Shown in pieces: positions 5,245 to 11,747 of a stretch of DNA of 12,662 nt. Source of the stretch: an uncultured Clostridia bacterium. Lineage in GTDB: Bacteria > Bacillota > Clostridia > Christensenellales > Aristaeellaceae. How positions within the stretch are numbered: the stretch's first letter is position 1; every line of letters begins with the position of its first letter. The notes below the pieces were generated by a model that saw only the letters and a program-made list of their open reading frames with translations, was not told where the DNA came from and made no database searches. Position numbers and translations under genes: made by a program. The stretch spans positions 1-12,662 of the forward strand of contig CALNAU010000023.1 of NCBI GenBank assembly GCA_937874275.1. Direction: 5' to 3'.

Positions 5245-7335
5245 ATGAACGGATGGACAGGCAAACTGCTTCGCGTCAACCTCACCACCGGGCAGTCCGC
5301 GGTGGAGAGCAGCGAAAAGTATTTCGACTATATCGGCGGTAAGGGCATGGCCAACCGCATTATCTATGAAGAGGTGCCCAACGGCACCGAGCCCACGGCC
5401 CCGGAATCCAAAATCGTGATGGCGATTGGCCCCAACACCGGCACCAACGCGCCGTGCAGCGGCCGCACCACGCTGGCGTTCCTGTCGCCATTTACCAAGT
5501 ACAACGCCATTGTGGATGCCCACGTGGGCGGCGACACGGCCGTGATGCTCAAGGGCTGCGGCTTTGACGCCATGATCATCGAAGGCGCTGCCGCCAACCC
5601 CGTCTATATCAAGGTGATTGAGGACGAGGTAACGGTGGAGGACGCCACCGACCTGTGGGGCAAGACCACCACCGAGACCACAGCCGCCCTGTGCGAGAAG
5701 CACGGCGCCGGTGTCAACGTGATGAGCATTGGTCAGGCGGGTGAAAACCTGCTCAACCTGTCCTGCGTCATCAGCGGTGTTGCCCACAGCGCGGGCGGCG
5801 GCATCGGCAAGCTGTTCGGCTCCAAAAAGCTCAAGGCCATCGCGCTATACGGCAAAAAGGCCACCCAGGTGGCCGATGCCAAGCGCCTGCTGGAGCTGAA
5901 CAACTACATCATGAGCGACCTGATGGGCGCCAACAACAACCACGTGGTGCCCACCGTGCCCCAGAGCTGGGCGCAGTACTCCAACAAGTCCACCCGCTGG
6001 ACCGGCCATCCCGGCCTCACCTGGGGCGCTGCCGAGGGCGGCCCCATCGACACCGGCGAGTCGGCCCCCGGCCAGCCCACGCTGATGGGCTACCGCACGC
6101 AGAAGGCCGTGTTCGACCATGGCCCGGTAGCGGAGAAGTACACCGTGAAAATGGTGGGCTGTACCTCCTGCCCCATCCGCTGCTACGGCGGCGTCAACGT
6201 GCCGATGCTGGAGGGCGTCACCCCCAATACCACCCACGCCAACACCTGTATCGGCAACCGCCCCTACGTGGGCCTGCTGAAGAACTACCAGGATGTGCAT
6301 GACGAGGGCGACGGCAGGATGACCGCGGGCGTGTACAGCGCCATTCTGGCGGATGACTACGGCCTGTGGGACAACTACGGCGAGCTGAACGCCACGCTCA
6401 ACTACTTCATCAACAACGGCCTCATGGAAAAAATCATGACGCCCGAGCAGTACGCGGAAATCGACTGGACCAAGCGCGAGACCGGCGATATGACCTTCAT
6501 CAAGGACATCCTGGAGCGCGTGGTATCCGGCACGCATCCGCTGAGCACGCTGGCGCAGGGCGCCTACTATGTGGATCAGCAGTACCACGACATCCTGGGC
6601 GATGACTACCTCAACAGCTCCGCGATGACGCTGTGGGGCCTCATCGGCGCCAAGCGCCACCACGGCAACGAGTGCGCGGCCCAGGTCGGCATGCTGACCA
6701 ATATCATCTACAACCGTGACGGCATGTGCCACACCATCGTCAACATCACGGGTTCCGGCCTGCCCTACGAGATTCAGCGCAACATCGTCGAAGAGCACTT
6801 TGGCGAAGGCTGCCTGGACAAGCCCAAGAACTACACCCGCATGAACGAAGCCAAAGCCCGCTTTGCCAAGTTCGGCGTGGTGCGCCAGGTGCTGCACGAC
6901 AGCTTCACCCTGTGCAACTGGGTATGGCCCATGACCTTCAGCCCCCGCAAGGAGCGCGGCTACAAGGGCGACCTGAGCGCCGAGGCCAAGCTGATGAGCG
7001 CCGTCACCGGCAAGGAGTGGACAGCCGAGGAGTTGGACTTTGCCGCCGAGCGCGTCATCCAGCTGCACCGCGCCATGACGGTTAAATCCGTCGGCAGCCG
7101 CGACATGCGCAACCTGCATGACGTGATTCCCGAGTACGCCTACACCACCGAACCGGATGTCCCCGTCTTTACCGAGGGCACCGTCAAGATGGAAAAGGAA
7201 GACTGGCAGCTGGCGCTGAGCATGTTCTACCAGCAGTTTGGCTGGGACGAGCAGGGCGCGCCCACCCGTGAGACCTTGGAGAAGTTTGGTCTGGCCGACG
7301 TCGCCGATGACCTGGCCGCCGCCAACCTCCTGTAA
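5245..7335 (+). CDS. ydhV: Aldehyde:ferredoxin oxidoreductase family enzyme, YdhV-like
   Basis: The product is 696 residues, the normal length for the family, starting 5 bases after AGGAGGGTG (5231-5239). It opens with the AOR signature MNGWTGKLLRVNLTTG and the glycine-rich cofactor-phosphate loop GGKGMANRI at 31-39. The [4Fe-4S] ligands are C306, C309 and C313 (CTSCPIRC) with C557 (TLCNW). The pterin-binding stretch DDYGLWDN is at 370-377. Many segments, such as the NNHVVP region and PVFTEGT, closely recall E. coli YdhV. The family holds a metal coordinated by two pterins; pyrococcal AORs use tungsten, while E. coli YdhV has been reported to bind a bis-molybdopterin molybdenum cofactor. Its substrate is unknown, so 'aldehyde' is only a family label. 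It has no signal peptide of its own; if exported, it would have to travel with the Tat-tagged ferredoxin. Confidence 0.93.
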   Translation: MNGWTGKLLRVNLTTGQSAVESSEKYFDYIGGKGMANRIIYEEVPNGTEPTAPESKIVMAIGPNTGTNAPCSGRTTLAFLSPFTKYNAIVDAHVGGDTAVMLKGCGFDAMIIEGAAANPVYIKVIEDEVTVEDATDLWGKTTTETTAALCEKHGAGVNVMSIGQAGENLLNLSCVISGVAHSAGGGIGKLFGSKKLKAIALYGKKATQVADAKRLLELNNYIMSDLMGANNNHVVPTVPQSWAQYSNKSTRWTGHPGLTWGAAEGGPIDTGESAPGQPTLMGYRTQKAVFDHGPVAEKYTVKMVGCTSCPIRCYGGVNVPMLEGVTPNTTHANTCIGNRPYVGLLKNYQDVHDEGDGRMTAGVYSAILADDYGLWDNYGELNATLNYFINNGLMEKIMTPEQYAEIDWTKRETGDMTFIKDILERVVSGTHPLSTLAQGAYYVDQQYHDILGDDYLNSSAMTLWGLIGAKRHHGNECAAQVGMLTNIIYNRDGMCHTIVNITGSGLPYEIQRNIVEEHFGEGCLDKPKNYTRMNEAKARFAKFGVVRQVLHDSFTLCNWVWPMTFSPRKERGYKGDLSAEAKLMSAVTGKEWTAEELDFAAERVIQLHRAMTVKSVGSRDMRNLHDVIPEYAYTTEPDVPVFTEGTVKMEKEDWQLALSMFYQQFGWDEQGAPTRETLEKFGLADVADDLAAANLL

Positions 7336-7349
7336 AATCATGCATCTTG

Positions 7350-7387
7350 GCCCAGTCCGTTCGCAGGAATGGACTGGGCTTTTTCTT
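7350..7387 (+). terminator. Strong intrinsic terminator between ydhV and the next gene
   Basis: Thirteen base pairs, GCCCAGTCCGTTC (7350-7362) with GAATGGACTGGGC (7367-7379), including one G-T wobble, close a GCAG loop and are followed by TTTTTCTT. It lies 14 bases after the ydhV stop. Transcription of the downstream gene and fdhD must come from read-through or from a promoter I cannot identify with confidence. Confidence 0.88.
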
Positions 7388-7443
7388 GTATACAGCAGGA
7401 AAATACCCCCGGATGGCGAAATATACTACCAGGAGGGATGACC

Positions 7444-8067
7444 ATGGATGACTATCAGGCGTTGGAAAACAACCAGCCCGAAACCACTGCCCAGACCGAC
7501 GAATTGCAGCAAACGCCCCGGCAAATCGCCGCGGCTGCCCTGGCTGATGTATTGTACGACCGCACGGCGCACAGCAAGGTGACCAGCGCCAAGTGGCTCA
7601 AGCAGAACGCACCCAAGGAGGTGGACCGTGCTGTGATGGATGAATTGCTGGCCGCGGTGGACGCGGGCAAGGGCGAAGACGATCTTTCGCACATCGCCAT
7701 GACGCGCGGCGGCAAGGACAAGTATTACTACAACGCGTCCATCATGACGCAGGAGTATGCCCGTCTGGACGCCATGCTGGAGGACAAGGACATCCTCAAG
7801 ACCATCGCCACCGTGACGCGCTCGGACTGCAAGCTGTATCCCCGGCCCACCGAGTTTTCCAAGCTCATGGGCTACCCATTCCGCTTCAGCCTGGACGAGG
7901 TGGAAGGCGCGGCCGCCCGCATGCAGCTGCGGGAGGAGTATGGCGACATCGGTGTGGTGCAGGCGTCCAACGGCGCCAAGGCATTCTATTCCAGCCAGTT
8001 TGTCAAGGAAGGTTACGCCCGCGCCCTGCTGGAGGGCAGCGAGGTGGAGGCACATGAATGGCCGTGA
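7444..8067 (+). CDS. Uncharacterised 207-residue protein of the AOR locus, possibly YdhW-like
   Basis: The start at 7444 follows AGGAGGG (7431-7437) at 6 bases; an in-frame ATG at 7438 touches the ribosome binding site and is less likely. The product is soluble and acidic, with no signal peptide, membrane segment or metal-binding cysteine cluster. It has a single Cys (129) in the segment RSDCKLYPRP, followed by FRFSLDEVE and a C-terminal half that looks alpha/beta. I do not recognise a catalytic motif. Its place right after ferredoxin and AOR genes and its size match ydhW in the E. coli ydhYVWXUT operon, but this rests on gene order rather than a confirmed alignment. It overlaps fdhD by 14 bases, so a role in maturation or assembly of the enzyme is a reasonable guess. 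Confidence 0.75.
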   Translation: MDDYQALENNQPETTAQTDELQQTPRQIAAAALADVLYDRTAHSKVTSAKWLKQNAPKEVDRAVMDELLAAVDAGKGEDDLSHIAMTRGGKDKYYYNASIMTQEYARLDAMLEDKDILKTIATVTRSDCKLYPRPTEFSKLMGYPFRFSLDEVEGAAARMQLREEYGDIGVVQASNGAKAFYSSQFVKEGYARALLEGSEVEAHEWP

Positions 8068-8749
8068 TGCCTATGATGGATGTGGAGCACGCCGCATGCG
8101 CGGTGTGATGATGGAACGGGTGGTTCGCTGGACGCTCAACGGCGTCCGGCAGCCGCCTTTTTTGTGCACGCCCGAACACTTGGATGACCTGGCGCTGGGC
8201 TATCTGCTGAACGCCGGCATGGTGGATGGCCCGGACAGCGTGACATCCATTGAGGTGGGGGAGAATGAGGTGGCGGTGCGCACCGCGCATACGCCGCAAT
8301 CAATGGCCCCCATAGATGAGCGGCTGGACAGGCTGGCACCGCTGAGCGGGGACTGGCGCGTATCCGTCCCTTCCCTCAAAGCCTGGGCGGATGAACTGAC
8401 GGGAGAGGAGCGCTACTACGGCACCCACCGCATCGGGTTGTTTGGCCCGCAGGGTGCCATCTTCCGGGAGGACATCGGCCGCCATAACGCGGCCGATAAG
8501 GCCATCGGCGCCGCAGTGCGCCGGGGGTGGGATTTGTCGCGCTGCGCGCTGGGGGCCACCGGGCGCATCTCGTTGGAGATATTGGCCAAGGCTGCCTCGG
8601 CCGGCATCCCGGTGCTGTTCAGCAAGAAGTATCCCAGCGATTTGAGCGGGGACTACGCCAGTCGGCTCAACCTGGGCATCGCCGCCCAAATACAAAGCGC
8701 CGAACCTGTGCTGTCCGGCGCTGTATGGCGGTTTGACAATCGCGGATAG
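8054..8749 (+). CDS. fdhD: FdhD-family protein (formate dehydrogenase accessory sulfurtransferase), Cys-poor variant
   Basis: The product is 231 residues if it starts at 8054, where GGAGG ends 3 bases before the ATG and the gene overlaps its neighbour by 14 bases. ATGs at 8096, 8108 and 8111 are alternatives. Family hallmarks are LCTPEHLDDLALGYLL (37-52), THRIGLFG (124-131), the strongly conserved EDIGRHNAADKAIG (139-152) and TGRISLEI (169-176). E. coli FdhD takes sulfur from IscS and passes it to the Mo cofactor of formate dehydrogenase, using a CxxC loop. Here that region (about residues 75-110) contains no cysteine at all; the only cysteines are 10, 38 and 164. The protein is also short. 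No formate dehydrogenase is in the window, so it probably serves the AOR-family enzyme or acts by binding the cofactor rather than relaying sulfur. Confidence 0.85.
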   Translation: MNGRDAYDGCGARRMRGVMMERVVRWTLNGVRQPPFLCTPEHLDDLALGYLLNAGMVDGPDSVTSIEVGENEVAVRTAHTPQSMAPIDERLDRLAPLSGDWRVSVPSLKAWADELTGEERYYGTHRIGLFGPQGAIFREDIGRHNAADKAIGAAVRRGWDLSRCALGATGRISLEILAKAASAGIPVLFSKKYPSDLSGDYASRLNLGIAAQIQSAEPVLSGAVWRFDNRG

Positions 8750-8767
8750 GGGCGCAATGGCTCCTTC

Positions 8768-8944
8768 CTATTTGGGCTCCTCCGGGGGTGGCTCGGCGGG
8801 CTTGTCCTTGTCGTCACCCAGTTCTTCCTTGAACTCGCGGATGCTCTGACCCAGGGATTTGCCGACGCCGGCCAGGCGTTTGCCGCCGAACAGCACCAAT
8901 GCCAGAATGACGATGAGCAGTATTTCTGTGGGGCCGATTCGCAT
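8768..8944 (-). CDS. tatA: Sec-independent protein translocase subunit TatA
   Basis: The product is 58 residues read on the minus strand. The ATG at 8944 has AGGAGG 5 bases upstream (plus-strand 8950-8955); the frame extends further upstream but without support. It has one N-terminal membrane helix (about residues 6-20), the FGGKRL hinge at 19-24, an amphipathic helix to about 41 and an acidic, proline-rich tail, which is the standard TatA/TatE layout. It oligomerises to let folded twin-arginine substrates cross the membrane. The gene ends 18 bases from the convergent fdhD stop. The Tat-signal ferredoxin encoded at 4563 is an obvious client. No tatC is visible here, so it must lie elsewhere. 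Confidence 0.92.
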   Translation of the reverse strand: MRIGPTEILLIVILALVLFGGKRLAGVGKSLGQSIREFKEELGDDKDKPAEPPPEEPK

Positions 8945-9010
8945 AGCTGCCTCCTGATGGCTGTGGTCGCCGGGCGCCAAGCCCGGTCTGTGTGGATTGC
9001 CGTTAGGCAT

Positions 9011-9039
9011 ATTTTAGCAAGAACGCCCTGCCGTGTAAA
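9011..9039 (-). promoter_or_regulatory. tatA promoter
   Basis: On the minus strand TTTACA (plus 9034-9039) and TAAAAT (plus 9011-9016) are separated by exactly 17 bases; each is one base from consensus. Transcription would begin near 9004, giving a leader of about 60 bases. That leader holds a short hairpin (CCGGGC 8970-8975 with GCCCGG 8981-8986). Confidence 0.75.
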
Positions 9040-9058
9040 GCGGGGAAGGGGAGCGGTA

Positions 9059-9619
9059 TTGGCAAAGCACATCTTTTTAACCGGAGGGATTCAGGTGGGC
9101 AAGAGCACGCTGATAAATAGCGCGCTCAGCCGCCATCCGGGGCTGCGGCTGGGCGGTTTTCGCACGCAGAGCGTGTACCCGCAGGCCGACGAGCCCCTCC
9201 GGCATGTGTATATGGTGCCTGCGGCGCGGCCTGACGCGCCCTGCGAAGAAGCAAATACGGTAGGCCTTTGCCATCCTGGGCAGCCGCTGCGCAGATACCC
9301 GGATGTCTTTGATGCGCTGGGTGTACAGTACCTGACACAGCCCGAGGCCCCCGACCTGGTGCTGATGGACGAGCTGGGCACGCTGGAGGGGGAAGCGCTG
9401 CGGTTTCAGGCAGCGGTGCTCCGCCGATTGGATGGCTGCGTCCCGGTGCTGGGCGTCATTAAACCCAAGCCGTCGCCGTTTCTTGATGCCATCCGCGGGC
9501 GCCCCAACGTACACATCATCGAGGTGACCGCGGACAATCGCGATAGCCTGCCAGAGCCGCTGGATAGGCTGCTGACGCAGGCGCTGCGAAAAACGGTTGA
9601 CGGCACGCGCCGAGTATGA
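9059..9619 (+). CDS. THEP1-like P-loop nucleoside-triphosphatase
   Basis: The likely start is TTG at 9059, 5 bases after the purine-rich AGGGGAG at 9047-9053. The open frame runs back to 8957, but that part crosses the tatA promoter and leader and is not protein-like. The resulting 186 residues match the size of the NTPase_1/THEP1 (COG1618) family. Visible features are Walker A GGIQVGKST (9-17), GGFRTQSV (32-39) and Walker B DLVLMDELGTLE (99-110), where Asp-Glu is the metal and catalytic pair, followed by PVLGVIKPKPSP. Purified THEP1 proteins hydrolyse nucleoside triphosphates, but the cell role is unknown. Here it sits between FdhD/TatA and a probable molybdate transporter, so involvement in metal-cofactor maturation is an inference. 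MobB-like GTPases are a more distant alternative. Confidence 0.8.
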   Translation: MAKHIFLTGGIQVGKSTLINSALSRHPGLRLGGFRTQSVYPQADEPLRHVYMVPAARPDAPCEEANTVGLCHPGQPLRRYPDVFDALGVQYLTQPEAPDLVLMDELGTLEGEALRFQAAVLRRLDGCVPVLGVIKPKPSPFLDAIRGRPNVHIIEVTADNRDSLPEPLDRLLTQALRKTVDGTRRV

Positions 9620-9625
9620 TAAATT
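9597..9625 (+). promoter_or_regulatory. Possible promoter of the transporter operon inside the NTPase 3' end
   Basis: TTGACG (9597-9602) and TAAATT (9620-9625) are 17 bases apart, at the very end of the NTPase gene. Transcription would begin near 9632, leaving about 50 bases before P1 of the leader structure. The -10 matches only 4 of 6 bases, so read-through from the NTPase gene is also possible. Confidence 0.4.
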
Positions 9626-9680
9626 TTTCCTGCGTGGCCGGGCGGTAGTCAACCCGGTGCGATACAACTGAACATCGCCG

Positions 9681-9791
9681 GTTCTCCGAGCGGATTAACC
9701 TACAGATGATTCCAGGGTTTGTCCGCCGGGCGATTTATCGCCAAAGGGCTTGGCTGGAAACGGCCAAACCTTCCTGATTGAAAAGGAGAGC
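9681..9791 (+). promoter_or_regulatory. Candidate molybdenum cofactor riboswitch aptamer with P3 stem
   Basis: P1 pairs GTTCTCC (9681-9687) with GGAGAGC (9785-9791). Inside are a stem of GCGGA (9690-9694) with TCCGC (9722-9726) extended by AACC (9697-9700) with GGTT (9716-9719); a short hairpin GGCGAT/ATCGCC (9729-9742); and a hairpin TTGGCTG/CGGCCAA (9750-9767) closed by a GAAA tetraloop, extended by AAGG/CCTT (9744-9747 with 9769-9772). The core CTCC-purine-AG at one end and AAGGAG at the other match the leader at 4399-4485, and both have a GNRA hairpin before the closing strand. There is no cobalamin B12 box. The 5' part of this gap (9626-9680) holds only two short hairpins. Identity is from pattern and memory, not a search. 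Confidence 0.55.
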
Positions 9792-9814
9792 ACACAGACC
9801 GCGGGACGCTTTGT

Positions 9815-9853
9815 TCCTTTCTGTTGCTCATCCAACAGAGAGGATTTTTATTT
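9815..9853 (+). terminator. Strong intrinsic terminator of the second riboswitch
   Basis: Twelve base pairs, TCCTTTCTGTTG (9815-9826) with CAACAGAGAGGA (9833-9844), including one T-G wobble, close a 6-base loop and are followed by TTTTTATTT. A competing antiterminator pairs 9788-9798 with 9820-9829: ten pairs and one bulged C. It uses bases of the P1 3' strand (9788-9791), so a folded, ligand-bound P1 would favour termination. Confidence 0.85.
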
Positions 9854-9938
9854 GAAGCTGATACAAAGCAATCGGTTAGGCCGTGTGCTACTTGCGATTG
9901 TGATTTGCATAGCCGGACAGGGCGGTTCCCATGCCTGA
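9852..9938 (+). CDS. Possible small leader peptide (28 residues)
   Basis: A short frame begins with TTG at 9852, 7 bases after GAGAGGA (9838-9844), and ends with TGA at 9936-9938, overlapping the permease ATG at 9931. It would encode a basic N-terminus and a hydrophobic stretch (RVLLAIVICIAG). The permease ATG itself has only a weak ribosome binding site, so translation of this peptide could couple to it. The ribosome binding site lies in the 3' arm of the terminator hairpin, so folding of that hairpin would hide it. It could equally be chance; no homologue is known to me. Confidence 0.3.
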   Translation: MKLIQSNRLGRVLLAIVICIAGQGGSHA

Positions 9939-10953
9939 GCGCAGAGGGGCCGCGCGGCAGGGATGGAAGGTAGCCGTGATGGGCGTGCTGCTGCTGGTTG
10001 GGGTGCTGCTATCCTTTGCCTGGGGGCGGTATCCCATCGCGCCGGACGAGGTGGTGGGCATTTTGGGCAGCAGGGTATTCGCGGTCGAGCCATTCTGGGG
10101 CGAGCGGCTGGAGACCGTGCTCATCAACATTCGGCTGCCACGGGTGCTGTTGGCGTGCATGGTGGGCTGCAGCCTGTCGGCGGCGGGTGCGGCCTATCAG
10201 GGCATCTTTCAAAACCCCATGGCATCGCCCGATATCCTGGGTGCTTCCGCCGGCGCGGCCTTTGGCGCTGCGCTAGCCATTTTGTTGCGAGCGCCCTCGC
10301 CCCTCATTACCCTAAGCGCCTTTTTCTTCAGCCTGCTGACTGTAGGAGCCGTGTGGCTGGTCAGCACGCGGGCGCGGGGCAAGCGTGTGCTGGGCCTCAT
10401 CCTGTCGGGCATCATGGTGTCGTCCCTGCTGTCGGCGGGCACCGGGTTTATCAAGCTGGTGGCAGATCCAGCCGACCAGTTGCCTGCCATCACCTACTGG
10501 CTGATGGGCAGCCTGGCCGGGGCCAAGCTGAGCGACGTGGCGTTTGCCGCCCTGCCCATGACCATCGGGCTGCTGCCCCTGCTGCTGCTACGGTGGCGCA
10601 TCAACGTGCTGACGCTGGGGGATGACGAGGCACGCACCATGGGCGTTCACGCGGGCCGCCTGCGGGTCATCATCGTGCTGTGTGCCACGCTGATTACCTC
10701 GGCCGCGGTATCGGTATCGGGCACCATCGGCTGGGTGGGCCTGGTGATACCGCACCTGTGCCGCATGATGCTGGGCAACAACTACCGCCACCTGATGCCG
10801 GCCTCCATGCTCTTTGGCGCGCTGTTTTTGCTGCTGGTGGATAACCTGGCACGCAACCTGCTGCAAACGGAGATTCCCATCGGCATCCTGACGGCGTTCA
10901 TCGGCGCGCCGTTCTTCCTATCGCTGATTACGCGGGGGGAGGGGCACGGATGA
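9931..10953 (+). CDS. FecCD-family ABC permease, probable molybdate/tungstate importer (MolB-like)
   Basis: The product is 340 residues with about nine or ten membrane helices, normal for BtuC/FecCD permeases. After a basic N-terminus comes the first helix and the GRYPIAPDEV segment usual at its end. The family motif GAAYQGIFQNPMASPDILG lies at 86-104, and GWVGLVIPHLCRMM plus IPIGILTAFIGAPFFL in the last third are also typical. FecCD permeases carry iron-siderophores, haem, cobalamin or, in the Haemophilus MolBCA system, molybdate/tungstate. The upstream candidate Moco riboswitch and neighbouring Mo/W-enzyme genes favour the last. The ribosome binding site is weak (GGACAGGGCGG). Its stop overlaps the ATPase start by four bases (ATGA). 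Confidence 0.9.
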   Translation: MPERRGAARQGWKVAVMGVLLLVGVLLSFAWGRYPIAPDEVVGILGSRVFAVEPFWGERLETVLINIRLPRVLLACMVGCSLSAAGAAYQGIFQNPMASPDILGASAGAAFGAALAILLRAPSPLITLSAFFFSLLTVGAVWLVSTRARGKRVLGLILSGIMVSSLLSAGTGFIKLVADPADQLPAITYWLMGSLAGAKLSDVAFAALPMTIGLLPLLLLRWRINVLTLGDDEARTMGVHAGRLRVIIVLCATLITSAAVSVSGTIGWVGLVIPHLCRMMLGNNYRHLMPASMLFGALFLLLVDNLARNLLQTEIPIGILTAFIGAPFFLSLITRGEGHG

Positions 10954-11747
10954 TGCTGGACGTACGCAATCTGACATTCTCTTATGGGCAGCGGCCTGTA
11001 TTGCAGGGGGTGGATATCTCGCTGAAGGCGGGGTGTGTGGCCTCACTGCTGGGGCCCAACGGGGCGGGCAAGTCCACGCTGTTCAAGTGCATTCTGGGGC
11101 TGCTGCCCGGCTATACAGGGGATATTTTATTGCAGGGGGAGGACGCCCGGCGCGTGCCGCTTAAACGGTTGGCCCGCAGCGTGGCCTATATCCCGCAGGC
11201 GCACTACCCGGCCTTTAACTACACGGTGCTGGATATGGTGCTGATGGGCACCTCCTCGCGGGTGAGCGCCTTCGCCTCTCCCGGCAAGGCGGAAGTGGCT
11301 GCGGCCATGCAGGCGTTGGACACGCTGCAGATGGCGGACTTCGCCCACCGCGACTACATGCGCATCTCGGGCGGCGAACAGCAGCTGGCATTGATTGCCC
11401 GCGCCATCGCGCAGCACTCGCGACTGCTGATCATGGATGAACCCACGGCCAGCCTGGATTGGGGCAACCAGATTCGCGTGATGCAGCAGGTACGCCGGCT
11501 CAGCGAGCAGGGCTATACCATTTTACAGGCGACGCACAACCCCAATCAGGCGTACCTGTTTTCGGATGAAATATTGGCGATGCGCAGCGGCAGGATTGTG
11601 GCCGCGGGCTCGCCCCGGGCGGTGTTTACCGCGCCCTTGATGGAAGAACTCTACGGCATCAGCGCGCAGGTGGAAAGCCTGCGGGACGATTGCATCCGCG
11701 TGTGTGTGCCGAGGGAAATATGTGCGTTGGAGTGTGAATTGCCATGA
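10950..11747 (+). CDS. ABC transporter ATPase of the probable molybdate/tungstate importer (MolC-like)
   Basis: The product is 265 residues and drives the FecCD permease. It has Walker A GPNGAGKST (35-43), a Q-loop PQAH with Gln 83, the signature ISGGEQQ (139-145), Walker B LLIMDEP (159-165) and an H-loop His at 196 in ATHNPNQ. All catalytic residues are present, so it should be an active homodimeric ATPase. The stretch YTVLDMVLMG (91-100) followed by a SAFASP run and AMQALDTL, and the THNPNQ ending, recall H. influenzae MolC (HI1470) more than typical siderophore ATPases such as FecE; that comparison is from memory. Two consecutive ATG codons open the gene (10950 and 10953). It overlaps the permease before it and the binding-protein gene after it by four bases each, so all three are coupled. 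Confidence 0.93.
   Translation: MMLDVRNLTFSYGQRPVLQGVDISLKAGCVASLLGPNGAGKSTLFKCILGLLPGYTGDILLQGEDARRVPLKRLARSVAYIPQAHYPAFNYTVLDMVLMGTSSRVSAFASPGKAEVAAAMQALDTLQMADFAHRDYMRISGGEQQLALIARAIAQHSRLLIMDEPTASLDWGNQIRVMQQVRRLSEQGYTILQATHNPNQAYLFSDEILAMRSGRIVAAGSPRAVFTAPLMEELYGISAQVESLRDDCIRVCVPREICALECELP

Noticed and set aside
7422..7427. TATACT as a -10 box before the 7444 gene
   Set aside because: No -35 at a suitable distance, and the transcript would start within the ribosome binding site.
8750..8767. Bidirectional terminator between fdhD and tatA
   Set aside because: Only about six weak pairs with a wobble and no clear T run on either strand.
8957..9058. ATG at 8957 as start of the NTPase
   Set aside because: The extension crosses the tatA leader and promoter, and the family P-loop should start within about 10 residues of the N-terminus, as it does from the TTG at 9059.
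9626..9853. Cobalamin riboswitch before the FecCD-type transporter
   Set aside because: The gap lacks a B12 box and the usual cobalamin core, while its P1 and GNRA hairpin match the leader before the AOR-family operon.
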